Positions 36,401 through 39,919 of a stretch of 40,382 nucleotides of DNA are shown here, one piece after another. The notes beneath the pieces are model-generated. The model had not been told where the DNA came from. It saw only the letters and a program-made list of their open reading frames with translations, and made no database searches. Source of the DNA: a virus; the IMG/VR virus record IMGVR_UViG_3300032092_002160, positions 1 through 40,382 of that record. The stretch is one strand, 5' to 3'. Numbering within the stretch: the first letter of the stretch is position 1; each line of letters begins with the position of its first letter. A program made the translations under genes and the position numbers.

Positions 36401-38414
36401 TGGGAACGCAGTAGATGGTGATGGCGTCATCCCTTCGAGAATCCAGCACAAGGCACTTACGGCTCTTGCACAGACGCTTGAGCAGATGAGCAAGGAAAAC
36501 CCAAATAACTTCCGCATTCCAGCCATGGACATTTCCGGGGAACCCATCATCGCCAAGAACGGCGTGATGAGCATTGGTAATGTTTACGGCGATGACAATG
36601 GCGGCACGTCAATGGTAGAGATGATTACCTACGAACGTGCATTGTACGATGAATCTGGTTCTTATGTCGCTGGCAGAGTGTCGGAGGGCAAAAGGTATCA
36701 ACTCATGAAAACGAATGCTAGGTCTGCCCTTGGGGTTGCCGTTGCACACGCCGTCAGGCCTTGGGCAATCCGTGGTTCCATTGACGTGATTCCTGCACAA
36801 ATCAAGGAACTCAAGGCCAAGCAAGCGGAGTTGGCTAAGATGGTCCCGATTAACCCAAGTAAGGAGGGCTCGACCATTATCAATACATCCATGCCGTTTG
36901 GCGTTGAGGACATTTACAAGCCAGTATCCCTGAACGCCACCATCATTCGTGCGGCGGCTAGGGGCATGGACTCTATCATCCTTTCGGATGCTAGACACAT
37001 GTTCAACAGAGGGTACAGCCCGAACGAATCGTTCAGGACTCCATACCTAATCTTGGGCCGACGTCGCCGACTATTTCAGGTTCCAGACCTGATGAAGCCG
37101 TTGGCCGCTACGATTGCCCACATGAGCATGTTTGAGAACTCATCTGGGCTGTACGGGAATCTGATTGGGCGTTTCAAGGAGATGCCAGACGTCGAACTTG
37201 AGCAGATTCTCGCTGGCAACAAGTTCACGCATGAGGGTAATGACCTAACCCTTTACCACCACTTTGGTAAACTTACCGAGCAGTTCCTTGGCTTCGTCTA
37301 CGCAAACGGCACACCTGAATACAATACGCCGTTTACCTTGGATTCCGTCTACCAGACTGGAACCGACGGCGTCCTGAGGTTGCCATTCAATCGTGATTCT
37401 TCGGACTCGCTTGGTAGTGCGATGACGGATGAGAACGGGAAGCCACTCAATCCTGCCAAGGTGGACGAGAACAGCCTTATCGGAAGATTGTTCGCCCGAG
37501 AAAAGCGTCGTGTCCAGCAAGCCTTCAAGAGCATGGGTTCCTTCGCTCTCCTCACCGAGAACGGAGATTGCATGGGGTATGTATCCAACTACGGGCTCCC
37601 GTCCTATTGGCTTGAGGCTCACTTCGCTGGTGCCGAGCGTTCGCTGATTGATTTCTACGCCACGGATGCGTTCGACATGCCAGTGCTTGACTACCAAGCC
37701 GATACTGGAACCTACAACATCGTCGATGCCAAGACTGGCAAACTGATTAGAGCCACCAAGAACAAGGCGGAGGCCTTGGAGGTGTTCCACCAAAGCAAGA
37801 AGTACAGGGGTGGCAATGGGTACGTCGGCAACTTCCTCAAGAACTGGTCTGGCCTTGGCGGGTACGTTGGTACCGCATTCTACTCTGGTGCTACGAGTAG
37901 CAATGGGCTTAGCGAAATCAGCAATACCAGTGCTGGCTTTGCCGCTACTGAAAGACTGCTACGCACTCCTGTGATTCCAAAAGAACTCGCAATTTCTAGG
38001 AGCGACGTATCTGTTGAACTTTCAGATGACAAGGCGAGGACTCTTGTCACCGAACAGCGTCAAAGCCGCCCAGACAAGCCCGTTTGGGCCAACAACCCAG
38101 CCAACAACAAGTTCAGGAAACTCCAGTACATTGCACGTGGCTTGATGACCAGCAAACAGGTGACTCAGTTCGAAACCATGATTGCTTCCGCCAGCGGTAC
38201 CATGATGAGGTTCAAGCCAAGGTTCCCGACGGAGGCACACAAGACGGCGTGGCGTAAGCGAGCCATCGAAGGCATCGCAAACCTGATGCCGAGCAATACG
38301 CCCGACTACCGCCCGAAGCCTACGGCTGGCAACCTAGACCTGCTCAAGCGTATCTCCGAGTTCCGCAGGGCACCAATCGAGAATCAAGATGATGAGTCCG
38401 AGACCTCCCGTTGA
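21450..38414 (+). CDS. Giant multidomain polyvalent-type protein, 5,654 residues
   Basis: A single uninterrupted frame of 16,965 bases, starting with an ATGA overlap. Visible modules: residues 413-472, hydrophobic Gly/Ala-rich; 545-730, a zincin-like metallopeptidase with HEIAH (611-615) and candidate third ligand Glu720 in HEFFAYN; 2050-2180, a second one with KLSDLLDHKLLYNFYP, then LLLHEIQHSIQ (His2140, His2144), Glu2175 in VGEIMG a candidate third ligand; about 4645-5190, a module with FQLGHLRE, then VIVIEEIQSD (4715-4720) and GMDSIILSDARH, shared by phage 'polyvalent' proteins. The motif LMVGG or close variants recurs at 1147, 1245, 1951, 2460 and 4251, with NLNIMAAE at 3701 a weaker match. 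Much of the rest is unrecognised. Position after internal-protein genes and before lysis suggests a virion protein delivered with the DNA, as with N4 vRNAP; this is inferred. No polymerase motif was recognised. Confidence 0.95.
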   Translation: MINQNPDNSRQGEIGDDVLNQGLELIKSGSLRYAREEPALPEAPEEGYLSHEPTPDEVWEYMATNRNRTFDKSTEQGRRMYELFKVANKERNQWTMDVVKQMVNTIAAVPANLVNSLIENPLKAPVSALDGIARDVRDLYGILAQSEDPNSPLFRFKAYITGNGTIEEEIDQFNEARWFNNKSQELEEGVGTVLEDFVPEDKREFVKSLIDPKMAQALSYIGLDLPHVLLSPLKARRAIGTALNAYKDPALIAKAMTEQSSVIRESLDLAASRGKNFANKLIGTTMSGVADTVATPFRVIEEKARRVGSAVAETSGHNPTVLRNATSTVLADAGEKVIGEVGAMSPLRTTLFSFGVKPLMEYASVLGSEIVDAAQGVAAIKPQNMGMGMLERLATKNGSRIPLSTEALAVAKFTNVVVGWPASMAIPVFKRAVGDAAVMGTLGYLNARGEGAAGGVGVGFAWGGLSGSLRHVHSVYEHSLTQRNLIDNFDKAQINQIASVKPENARNFAEATTVIDRLNDDRVSSTARAFMSMLHTSDPSVEFRFASLDEAIKEFGVPNQKNEISMGGYSYGTLSGANPKGMQFSNTLPDGTNRKVIWINKNFSQPETIGHEIAHQILDHVFNLDNDNSQIVRQFFGDTKDSGVVSDKAMAYLMADYTADYYKADKKVVLEPLASKYEKTIEMFRSQIDAGTLNWDNLQEVMNFKGDGTTPFGLGNIIHEFFAYNVSNQLLTKSPDYFLRNPEGVSLKAHVENLYTLMNQRVVSRAEEAGLIINHVKNAESGKTSFETFMWQDGHYRRFDMLDNWSEAIMRKAMRHGDVNVSLMSPERAKAFFEANNKVRFSNVVNGGRVMKDKKEVDQLISENAEQMVKTWEAMPPDKRPKFIKDQGGNVTVDLTNVNKEAWDSLVGKVNMTKAELDELKGICEVIRDNRAGKPVFNTFSGQYLGRTHQVEAGGLVKRLTGKDVPVTYRRFSPFAAELKFDRFDENGNPIRNPKGHVTLHVVDVAVIDRRRMKMWQRADVRSIFTDFGHFTRTFTTYMHNLSQATGIKLPSEKLFAKEFGSQAGKVRDLMYETFGGRKRVDESFINVPSDGYTGNKDGPNYPFHSLRFELLAGLQRQTRVFAETFGNNLGNLPYNHIEAYEGVRRNLMVGGFRVHELDNDRKFWSNGAGYEIRGDAGRFRLFTPYGNSVGVFKTPERAFAAADKHAKKLDLADFTPTSGNEGVTIDGDTNITPTIAASINGSTNMMVSGGRIYNMGIQKDNNFELSRFKNAVAGFSDVSGPVQQNYSGTLNRTFLSKMGAPTITLGELCGSKANNKNHILYKYPQLKELVVYCSLGSPLNGDIDVQFGIGRQTMDAIGISKALASHRNFEKIIEAELAPHLQSWVSAMEGELPAHMLAFNFTGKGLESELMGVGQLSNLNREFLAYKASGNPNATFKDFLGDVASKKANDVAYDYINATKLSQAEQQRINSNIPTWGAGGNYVKSIWVMGADDYGLGARGRNKVVTKKDKNGRLLYSLDDAQQKAVNDFFLKIVQSFTGTNPSSYSMNVMGRNVYLVDPKVVDLNTLIPIFKQLDAVNVGDGNNLKMAIVRELQNAEGFLHAISKDPSRRVNSRGVFDQGAADSNRAMMALGFTQNAVVIDKDAQGVPARWTGEADIPMQVALLANGVGDYSILQLQGGSDPALQTTSELIIHSKFIPITVKNILSASSDVKGLMNQVQAIAGKFPYKSGETIMSVNMSMAMLRQSPFLDYDYGTKKYIGTGSLHDAYANGLHVMLLQSVAQDLLPNLSQNDLAQLATTQGAEKFVRATFDMEQNGKAYFARQIGMAVQQILTGTDVISGNGQSLANVAMVMGNIGSDANLTQFMSNPDTLGPTMVNAGYAKLMKVAMFADTSVMKNAFKSNLFQNDKSSKFNKFTNALGTLTKNTLEASGVKLHEPRPSVRGGYGTSPNPKLMVGGYQNSTNARMQEMIDLGMARQIRTDAGKIYHAFEFTDADSQLKLESARGELHLLPLLGGYGLDDTATEGLDNVANRFFDEYLKARASNDKAAMDQIVARLSYIKLSDLLDHKLLYNFYPNLKNVMVGFSTGYDASYAPNINKITIGIDRLIGDEVNRRIEANKIPTSIFEDGPDRGTRALLLHEIQHSIQKVEGWTDAYSVNNLEDFNVGAIRFLVGEIMGNKEAVGVSRDVLSNKDIDFLEKYFGPDAKIGTKTPLDVLNAVRRLIDSPMHKQISAFALPAVMRVVGQMVLAVSDAYGEMSESHPERKKAQAVVRDLENIHRKVNQYNQMIKDGTASPNDVYVALTKRGGIIEAIGDMQNRSYSLGDSPIAKALFNDMSYANRYLAESLSLLQQNESLKALTVGDTNGQMLALRQIADTLSDMHYHGMRNEIEANMTERRSKMSQAELNKSGLSPSGERISGIEGFEGPLDVGVGGNSLRKLGLAIAEKKSVRSLMFGQNPNLMVGGLGLGMSAFDATRQGGMTDNLRVLETLGRLATVSHSIKAINDDLSALKLYGFTSRGWEVDAETGKISLVYKKGTMKGTKDFDAVDADELNLRDRMRRGRDAGTGTMSIASNDGEFVIVNALDKENKGTLNIEQLASLLDAKIELMESIETPVEAVNIIMDDPDFPPVILADNIVSYLAGRGVSADGISLSNAESIAKVFVGQNLTKAELVNIMAFFHQQLVDEITYGSKESFIAKATEKAMSVVNRESGLTMTEALSVLESGFAGDVSNTATSILTGNENTTGEFYHVASKDEDSKQLGLFRARRGILRFELRKPTFISQADWDSWVSERLGRTKYLKKEKGGNYYLTGESLSSSEIRTNQNNTADLHAAAKQLNRRLARKLVLLKPFIEGMTSYLRSADFATLSQNTKRTALFSLLDEMYKDSIKVNPYSESDKHQARNEIRRMQSDRDDFGTSGFSESVSRLLYPDEVTTPDSIAKHGKPLPRFGTETLSRSVIGTSADPNSILFNTRSILSPIVGLTADRNIGFRSYRDVEPEVLKANLGQVIHKVFYYNDEFFGQVYGVPHDLSQFYLNHVVASSYLYAWGNYLSSEAQTYNLEAMPVDNIAEIVKKVYSLSALAGELEMRHVLSLQNISPRALPITINPERRSKLFRDTRNNTTWQGQQVYKDAMALDASVVSATNGYVSKAGEVVITDSRLAQSLAANQVGKIESIPVPVKGKGTPIEMIHKAERVGAMVHFEDMKLRDYLFGTVYGEGRVLRSGTSVVSKLLEIRNSLSSNTESPRKSLPQKRDKSAMMWNGTHALHSSMYFSAVTNGIDKSALTRAVSNTPFLIDILQNHNKYALPFDAHTVNAALAPLVLTAMAEKQAYIYQGKVVEGDFLLPEQRAAFNAIVSGEPTPTLPAFWATLEGWQKNHILGYFNNNNVVHTFDNLVGAMSAKSIIERLKTAEAGSLTAMDALFANAGGFVKAMENALDTYLSHDAFWWETGVQGGAPFLDTSEGNYGINRMHDNVTMFFARAGEGLEHVSNHEFAGYVIALNSVPAFDHVETATVGGLTIPYTEATGNEIRGSGRRFVFGQNVQTDKGLEFVKASGFFGSGTPFINLGEQINAGNEIIFPRTGGVSSARSILDNKNNYESFVTRSPQFKLVPSDKGGIASQILAGRQELTKSGISSLLEDQPSTGVNLREHKFSKRGVGLTSAFMRKQMVDGIIREARRANKESAVIEPARYKLSGRIKPNLNIMAAESDATKAQYLSELAIYGATSISPTPYTIVQGAQDVDSNKLPLISAPFGHKPSYGFAFKKLSDGSTVVNVTGDHFSHKYMLKSSRKGIYQKKSYFGFNIQEGLGYNPNNGLMTPSAFQGVSMGMKTDVEGIPDAVLAYAQFGGPAWVDEIIKVADHTLANGISETRVENNVLAGTGDVLVQGVHKQALLDGTFAGSEDKLVPAYEMARHGISHNYMTFTFPPNTPPEVMKGTLMLLFASNASIELARWNASAFGGYTLSYYGKDGVGSGLGKAQMDYIKSGSRRSLTPDGSAMNAQSMNTLFKETLNLSTKKATSSSLPLQDIWAPFNLMNQSELNGHLDTLMGMIVGKDHGYFLPQSEKQLIASGDTKVAIEAMFPNRPDLLDYAWDNESTGDVSIVEQKDKKKKVTGYLIGYNIQTGYDEAGNKTYARRVVSARTRAEAEAIKLKFTVSTSKAELAMAIERISNNGGQAIKLNALDAGNVVFEPMTNRVASLGSDGVLTYKKADTQTVGHTDKPMSAQMAEAIANTLAQNQGLSVNIGQPTANLMVGNRNSMDLEASLRRRIQFGSGLGPIEFSSRLMNAIAYGKLKNKPEHMAYPATLTGAEWFKFLKESQVSKDEFRQTGLVTLLHANKDQQISRQELAEFVHTTYPSTYRISRHTNPIVEESDASTFRLPWGEDIATKENQVLKDLSTNLIVIGDAIDSAIKPDTTPEAIAEIELLKKSMMTALDTLIKEANLPASIKERATMAGVFESLKEEIEKQVSSDNQDSVVRFGSQRTIRPMQLNYLYKTFIESRMESLNTMALDYFGGHDGLQIQDPYSYLKMDTFMMDPDANKKLFGFSVNESYNPMGPYTRNTWDLGLMMKVNQNNHNSYATAFGQYTSSVMQSEIMGPKTQLMFDSYRAELDERLKKTNNPEDIRRIRSIQASLDRVREARIAINHNYNFNDASHYSGNPNSTFQLGHLRETVTIKNAELGLFTFGDKKFVGGDKLTDPVSGVQGKPEPVIVIEEIQSDTFQRYEVSAAGKQEMALPDSFEQVEGILRAGDLANVSKQIEKLETLLQNNESCVKSQMNSLSTVNGYTTKFDAIFLRTLAKSLLNPFEVYSLYRAYYETLKESHHDEMTSSQFNEVFVNTGRTVKPSGNYAHMAETTPEIPVYEIDFDALDRISKSLDTSLYDKNSHLYKVMNLIGAEASVILAKTIYANSPSVLHGVKRSMLPHAQIAGCIVPIVGMMDEVAASMGKMADTINDAVSSDLIDYDMVGGKVIQWVKDRIKFLESGNAVDGDGVIPSRIQHKALTALAQTLEQMSKENPNNFRIPAMDISGEPIIAKNGVMSIGNVYGDDNGGTSMVEMITYERALYDESGSYVAGRVSEGKRYQLMKTNARSALGVAVAHAVRPWAIRGSIDVIPAQIKELKAKQAELAKMVPINPSKEGSTIINTSMPFGVEDIYKPVSLNATIIRAAARGMDSIILSDARHMFNRGYSPNESFRTPYLILGRRRRLFQVPDLMKPLAATIAHMSMFENSSGLYGNLIGRFKEMPDVELEQILAGNKFTHEGNDLTLYHHFGKLTEQFLGFVYANGTPEYNTPFTLDSVYQTGTDGVLRLPFNRDSSDSLGSAMTDENGKPLNPAKVDENSLIGRLFAREKRRVQQAFKSMGSFALLTENGDCMGYVSNYGLPSYWLEAHFAGAERSLIDFYATDAFDMPVLDYQADTGTYNIVDAKTGKLIRATKNKAEALEVFHQSKKYRGGNGYVGNFLKNWSGLGGYVGTAFYSGATSSNGLSEISNTSAGFAATERLLRTPVIPKELAISRSDVSVELSDDKARTLVTEQRQSRPDKPVWANNPANNKFRKLQYIARGLMTSKQVTQFETMIASASGTMMRFKPRFPTEAHKTAWRKRAIEGIANLMPSNTPDYRPKPTAGNLDLLKRISEFRRAPIENQDDESETSR
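23082..23639 (+). other. First metallopeptidase-like module of the giant protein
   Basis: Residues about 545-730. A beta strand (KVIWINKNF) leads into PETIGHEIAHQILDH, a zinc-binding HExxH helix with the general base Glu612. About 105 residues on, IIHEFFAYN supplies Glu720, placed like the third ligand of many phage-encoded zincins. The catalytic layout is complete, so activity is plausible. Its substrate could be peptidoglycan stems, host proteins or the giant protein itself. Confidence 0.6.
24888..24905 (+). other. NLMVGG tag, copy 1
   Basis: Residues 1147-1152 of the giant protein, in the context VRRNLMVGGFRV. It falls at the end of the first large module and directly before a small beta/alpha segment. 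Confidence 0.6.
27300..27323 (+). other. LMVGG tag, copy in NPKLMVGG
   Basis: Residues 1951-1958 of the giant protein (context TSPNPKLMVGGYQN). It lies about 100 residues before the second metallopeptidase-like module. Confidence 0.6.
27597..27989 (+). other. Second metallopeptidase-like module (LLHEIQHSIQ)
   Basis: Residues about 2050-2180. KLSDLLDHKLLYNFYPNLKN followed by a beta stretch and LLLHEIQHSIQKVEGW is a pattern I know from phage and mobile-element polyvalent proteins, where it reads as 'LgdvLDHp-LfxaYPxL' then 'tLLHEiQHxIQ'. It keeps both His and the Glu of HExxH. Glu2175 in VGEIMG is a candidate third ligand. It is separate from the first HEIAH module by about 1,500 residues. Confidence 0.65.
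28821..28844 (+). other. NLMVGG tag, copy in NPNLMVGG
   Basis: Residues 2458-2465 of the giant protein (context FGQNPNLMVGGLGLG). It follows the end of the second metallopeptidase-like module and its helical extension. Confidence 0.6.
34200..34214 (+). other. NLMVG tag, last copy
   Basis: Residues 4251-4255 of the giant protein (context GQPTANLMVGNRNS). It precedes the region that contains the EEIQSD module. Confidence 0.55.
35382..37019 (+). other. EEIQSD polyvalent module
   Basis: Residues about 4645-5190. The order HYSGNPNSTFQLGHLRETVT, EPVIVIEEIQSD, then much later VSLNATIIRAAARGMDSIIL matches the widespread 'N-x-x-x-HxR ... vl-x-IEEIQSD-x-xQ ... K-x-x-l-x-xAxexGxDxIxw' layout of phage polyvalent proteins. 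The biochemical role of this module is not established to my knowledge. The gap between the EEIQSD part and the last block is longer than usual, so an insertion may lie in between. Confidence 0.6.
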
Positions 38415-38736
38415 AGATGACCTGATGCGTAACGCCGAGAGCCTACGCCAAGGCGGATGGATTGTGTCCGTGCTTGGTGCGGCTGGCTCGCTCTGCCGTC
38501 TGCTCCTAACTAACGAGGAACTGCCTGTGGCTATCTGGTTCAGGCGTGTGCTTGCTGGTGCCATCGTAGGCGTCCTGAGTTTCTTTGTGATTCACGGACG
38601 CATTGAGCCACTCAACGAAGCCATCTTCTATGCTGTCTGTGGTACAGCCGCCCCAGAACTGGTAGAGTTCGCCAGACGCAAACTTCTTAACCGCCTCGAA
38701 GATGAAACCAAAACCACAAAGCGTAAGCGTCGCTGA
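38389..38736 (+). CDS. Holin-like membrane protein
   Basis: A 115-residue protein (ATG 38389, or ATG 38392) overlapping the end of the giant gene by 26 bases. Three hydrophobic segments are visible: 23-40 (GWIVSVLGAAGSLCRLLL), 53-70 (RVLAGAIVGVLSFFVIHG) and 78-97 (AIFYAVCGTAAPELVEFA). The tail is strongly basic (KTTKRKRR). Small size, several membrane helices, a charged tail and the position before other lysis genes point to a holin that opens the inner membrane for the endolysin. The Gly/Ala-rich third helix resembles LydA-type holins, which I note with caution. Confidence 0.7.
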   Translation: MMSPRPPVEDDLMRNAESLRQGGWIVSVLGAAGSLCRLLLTNEELPVAIWFRRVLAGAIVGVLSFFVIHGRIEPLNEAIFYAVCGTAAPELVEFARRKLLNRLEDETKTTKRKRR

Positions 38737-39040
38737 AGCCATCATCATCACGCAGTCCATCTTCCTGTGCCTTGTGGGCCTTGCGGGTTGGATGGCTTCG
38801 GCTCCCGTTAACGAGGGTTTCGTCGCTTTGAGGGATAGGGATAGTGCGGTGGCAATCGTGACGGACAATGGACTGACGACGGACAAGACTACTGTTGATT
38901 TACGAAACGTTGAGAAAGTGTTGAAGAACTACGAGACTGTGTGCCTGACGATTGGGGCAATAGGTCTGATTGTTCTTGTGGGCACTGTTGGTCGTGCCTA
39001 CATTAAGCCCCATGGAAAAACTCAAAAGCCTCGCCGTTGA
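38702..39040 (+). CDS. Two-helix membrane protein of the lysis block
   Basis: A 112-residue protein with membrane segments at about 11-32 (AEAIIITQSIFLCLVGLAGW) and 79-99 (TVCLTIGAIGLIVLVGTVGR), separated by a polar loop of about 45 residues, and ending in a basic tail (KTQKPRR). It overlaps the holin-like gene by 35 bases, and GAAG directly precedes the ATG. Two helices with a soluble loop could be a second holin, an antiholin or an inner-membrane partner of the lipoprotein. No family is recognised. Confidence 0.6.
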   Translation: MKPKPQSVSVAEAIIITQSIFLCLVGLAGWMASAPVNEGFVALRDRDSAVAIVTDNGLTTDKTTVDLRNVEKVLKNYETVCLTIGAIGLIVLVGTVGRAYIKPHGKTQKPRR

Positions 39041-39125
39041 ACTGTGGACCAAGTATCCAGACAAAGTACTCGTCTTTGCCGTGTCATTTGCGTTTGGCTT
39101 GCTGTTGGGTGTAGTCTTGTTCTGA
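39012..39125 (+). CDS. Tiny single-helix membrane protein, 37 residues
   Basis: ATG 39012 opens a 37-codon frame ending at 39125, overlapping both the previous gene (28 bases) and the lipoprotein gene (in another frame). The product has an amphipathic start (MEKLKSLAVELWTKYPDK) and a single hydrophobic helix (VLVFAVSFAFGLLLGVVLF) to its end. Such a layout is typical of pinholins, antiholins or small lysis regulators. The hydrophobic run in a frame separate from the neighbour supports, but does not prove, expression. Confidence 0.5.
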   Translation: MEKLKSLAVELWTKYPDKVLVFAVSFAFGLLLGVVLF

Positions 39126-39811
39126 TTGGCTGTGCCACGCCCGAGGTGCCAGTGCCTCAGGTCAAGGTGCTAGACAACCCAGAGAAGGACGCCTACATCG
39201 ACAAACTGGAGCGTGAGGTGTCAGAGGCTGGTGCGGCCTTGGAAGCCGTCAGGAAGCCAGTCACAGGTCAGGCCCGCAAGTTGCTGGACCTTACCCTAGT
39301 CCGCCTCAACGGCATCAAGCCACCTACGCCTACGCAGGTTAAGGCGTATGAACTGACGCTGGTAGATGACAAAGCCTTGGCTAAGGCAGAGCAGGTAGCC
39401 CAGAAGGTGGACGAGGAAACCTCGGCCCTGTACGGCATGGTCGAGCAGATTGAAAAGGAAAACGAGGACTTGAAGCATGAGATGGAGGCGATGAGACGTG
39501 AACAGGCTTACGGCGAACTTCGCAAGAACTGTCTGTGGATTAGTACTGTGTTCGCTTTTGTTGGTGCTGGGCTATTCATCCTGCAATCCCTCGTTCGCAA
39601 GGGAGGTAAGGCTGGAGCCATCATGATTTTGCTGTCGGTGTTCTTTGGTGGTGCTCCGTTCGTGATACAGGACGTCGTACAGGCCACGTGGTTCCCATAC
39701 CTCATGGGTACGCTCATAGCAATCGGTTGCGGGCTCGGTGCATGGGTAGCATGGCACGGCCACAAGGACGTAAAGTGTCGCTTGACCCCAGCGGTGGCTA
39801 AACCAGAGTAA
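39044..39811 (+). CDS. Lipoprotein with coiled coil and C-terminal membrane helices (spanin-like)
   Basis: A 255-residue protein with a GTG start, the only canonical start before the lipobox. Residues 13-30 form a lipoprotein signal, with LIGC (27-30) as lipobox and Cys30 the lipidation site. Residues 46-70 and 110-160 are charged and coiled-coil-like. C-terminal helices lie at about 163-184, 190-208 and 217-238. A lipid anchor for the outer membrane plus inner-membrane helices is the layout of a unimolecular spanin, which fuses the two membranes in the last lysis step, though usual u-spanins have one C-terminal helix rather than three. Its start overlaps the 37-residue frame. It is followed by the terminator. 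Confidence 0.6.
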   Translation: MDQVSRQSTRLCRVICVWLAVGCSLVLIGCATPEVPVPQVKVLDNPEKDAYIDKLEREVSEAGAALEAVRKPVTGQARKLLDLTLVRLNGIKPPTPTQVKAYELTLVDDKALAKAEQVAQKVDEETSALYGMVEQIEKENEDLKHEMEAMRREQAYGELRKNCLWISTVFAFVGAGLFILQSLVRKGGKAGAIMILLSVFFGGAPFVIQDVVQATWFPYLMGTLIAIGCGLGAWVAWHGHKDVKCRLTPAVAKPE

Positions 39812-39883
39812 CGTCGGTAAGCATGAGTCGGGTGCCGAAAGGTTAAATGGAGTTTTTCCTTGGTTGGTTCTACTTACAGCCCG

Positions 39884-39919
39884 AAACAAGAAGGGCCCCG
39901 ATTGGGGCCCTTGTTGTTT
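39884..39919. terminator. Bidirectional rho-independent terminator
   Basis: AAGGGCCCC (39891-39899) pairs perfectly with GGGGCCCTT (39904-39912) around a GATT loop. After one mismatch, AAACAA (39884-39889) pairs with TTGTTT (39914-39919). It separates converging transcription units: the lysis block ends at 39811 on the plus strand and the ERF gene ends at 39918 on the minus strand, whose stop codon lies in the outer stem. T-rich sequence follows on both strands. Confidence 0.85.
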
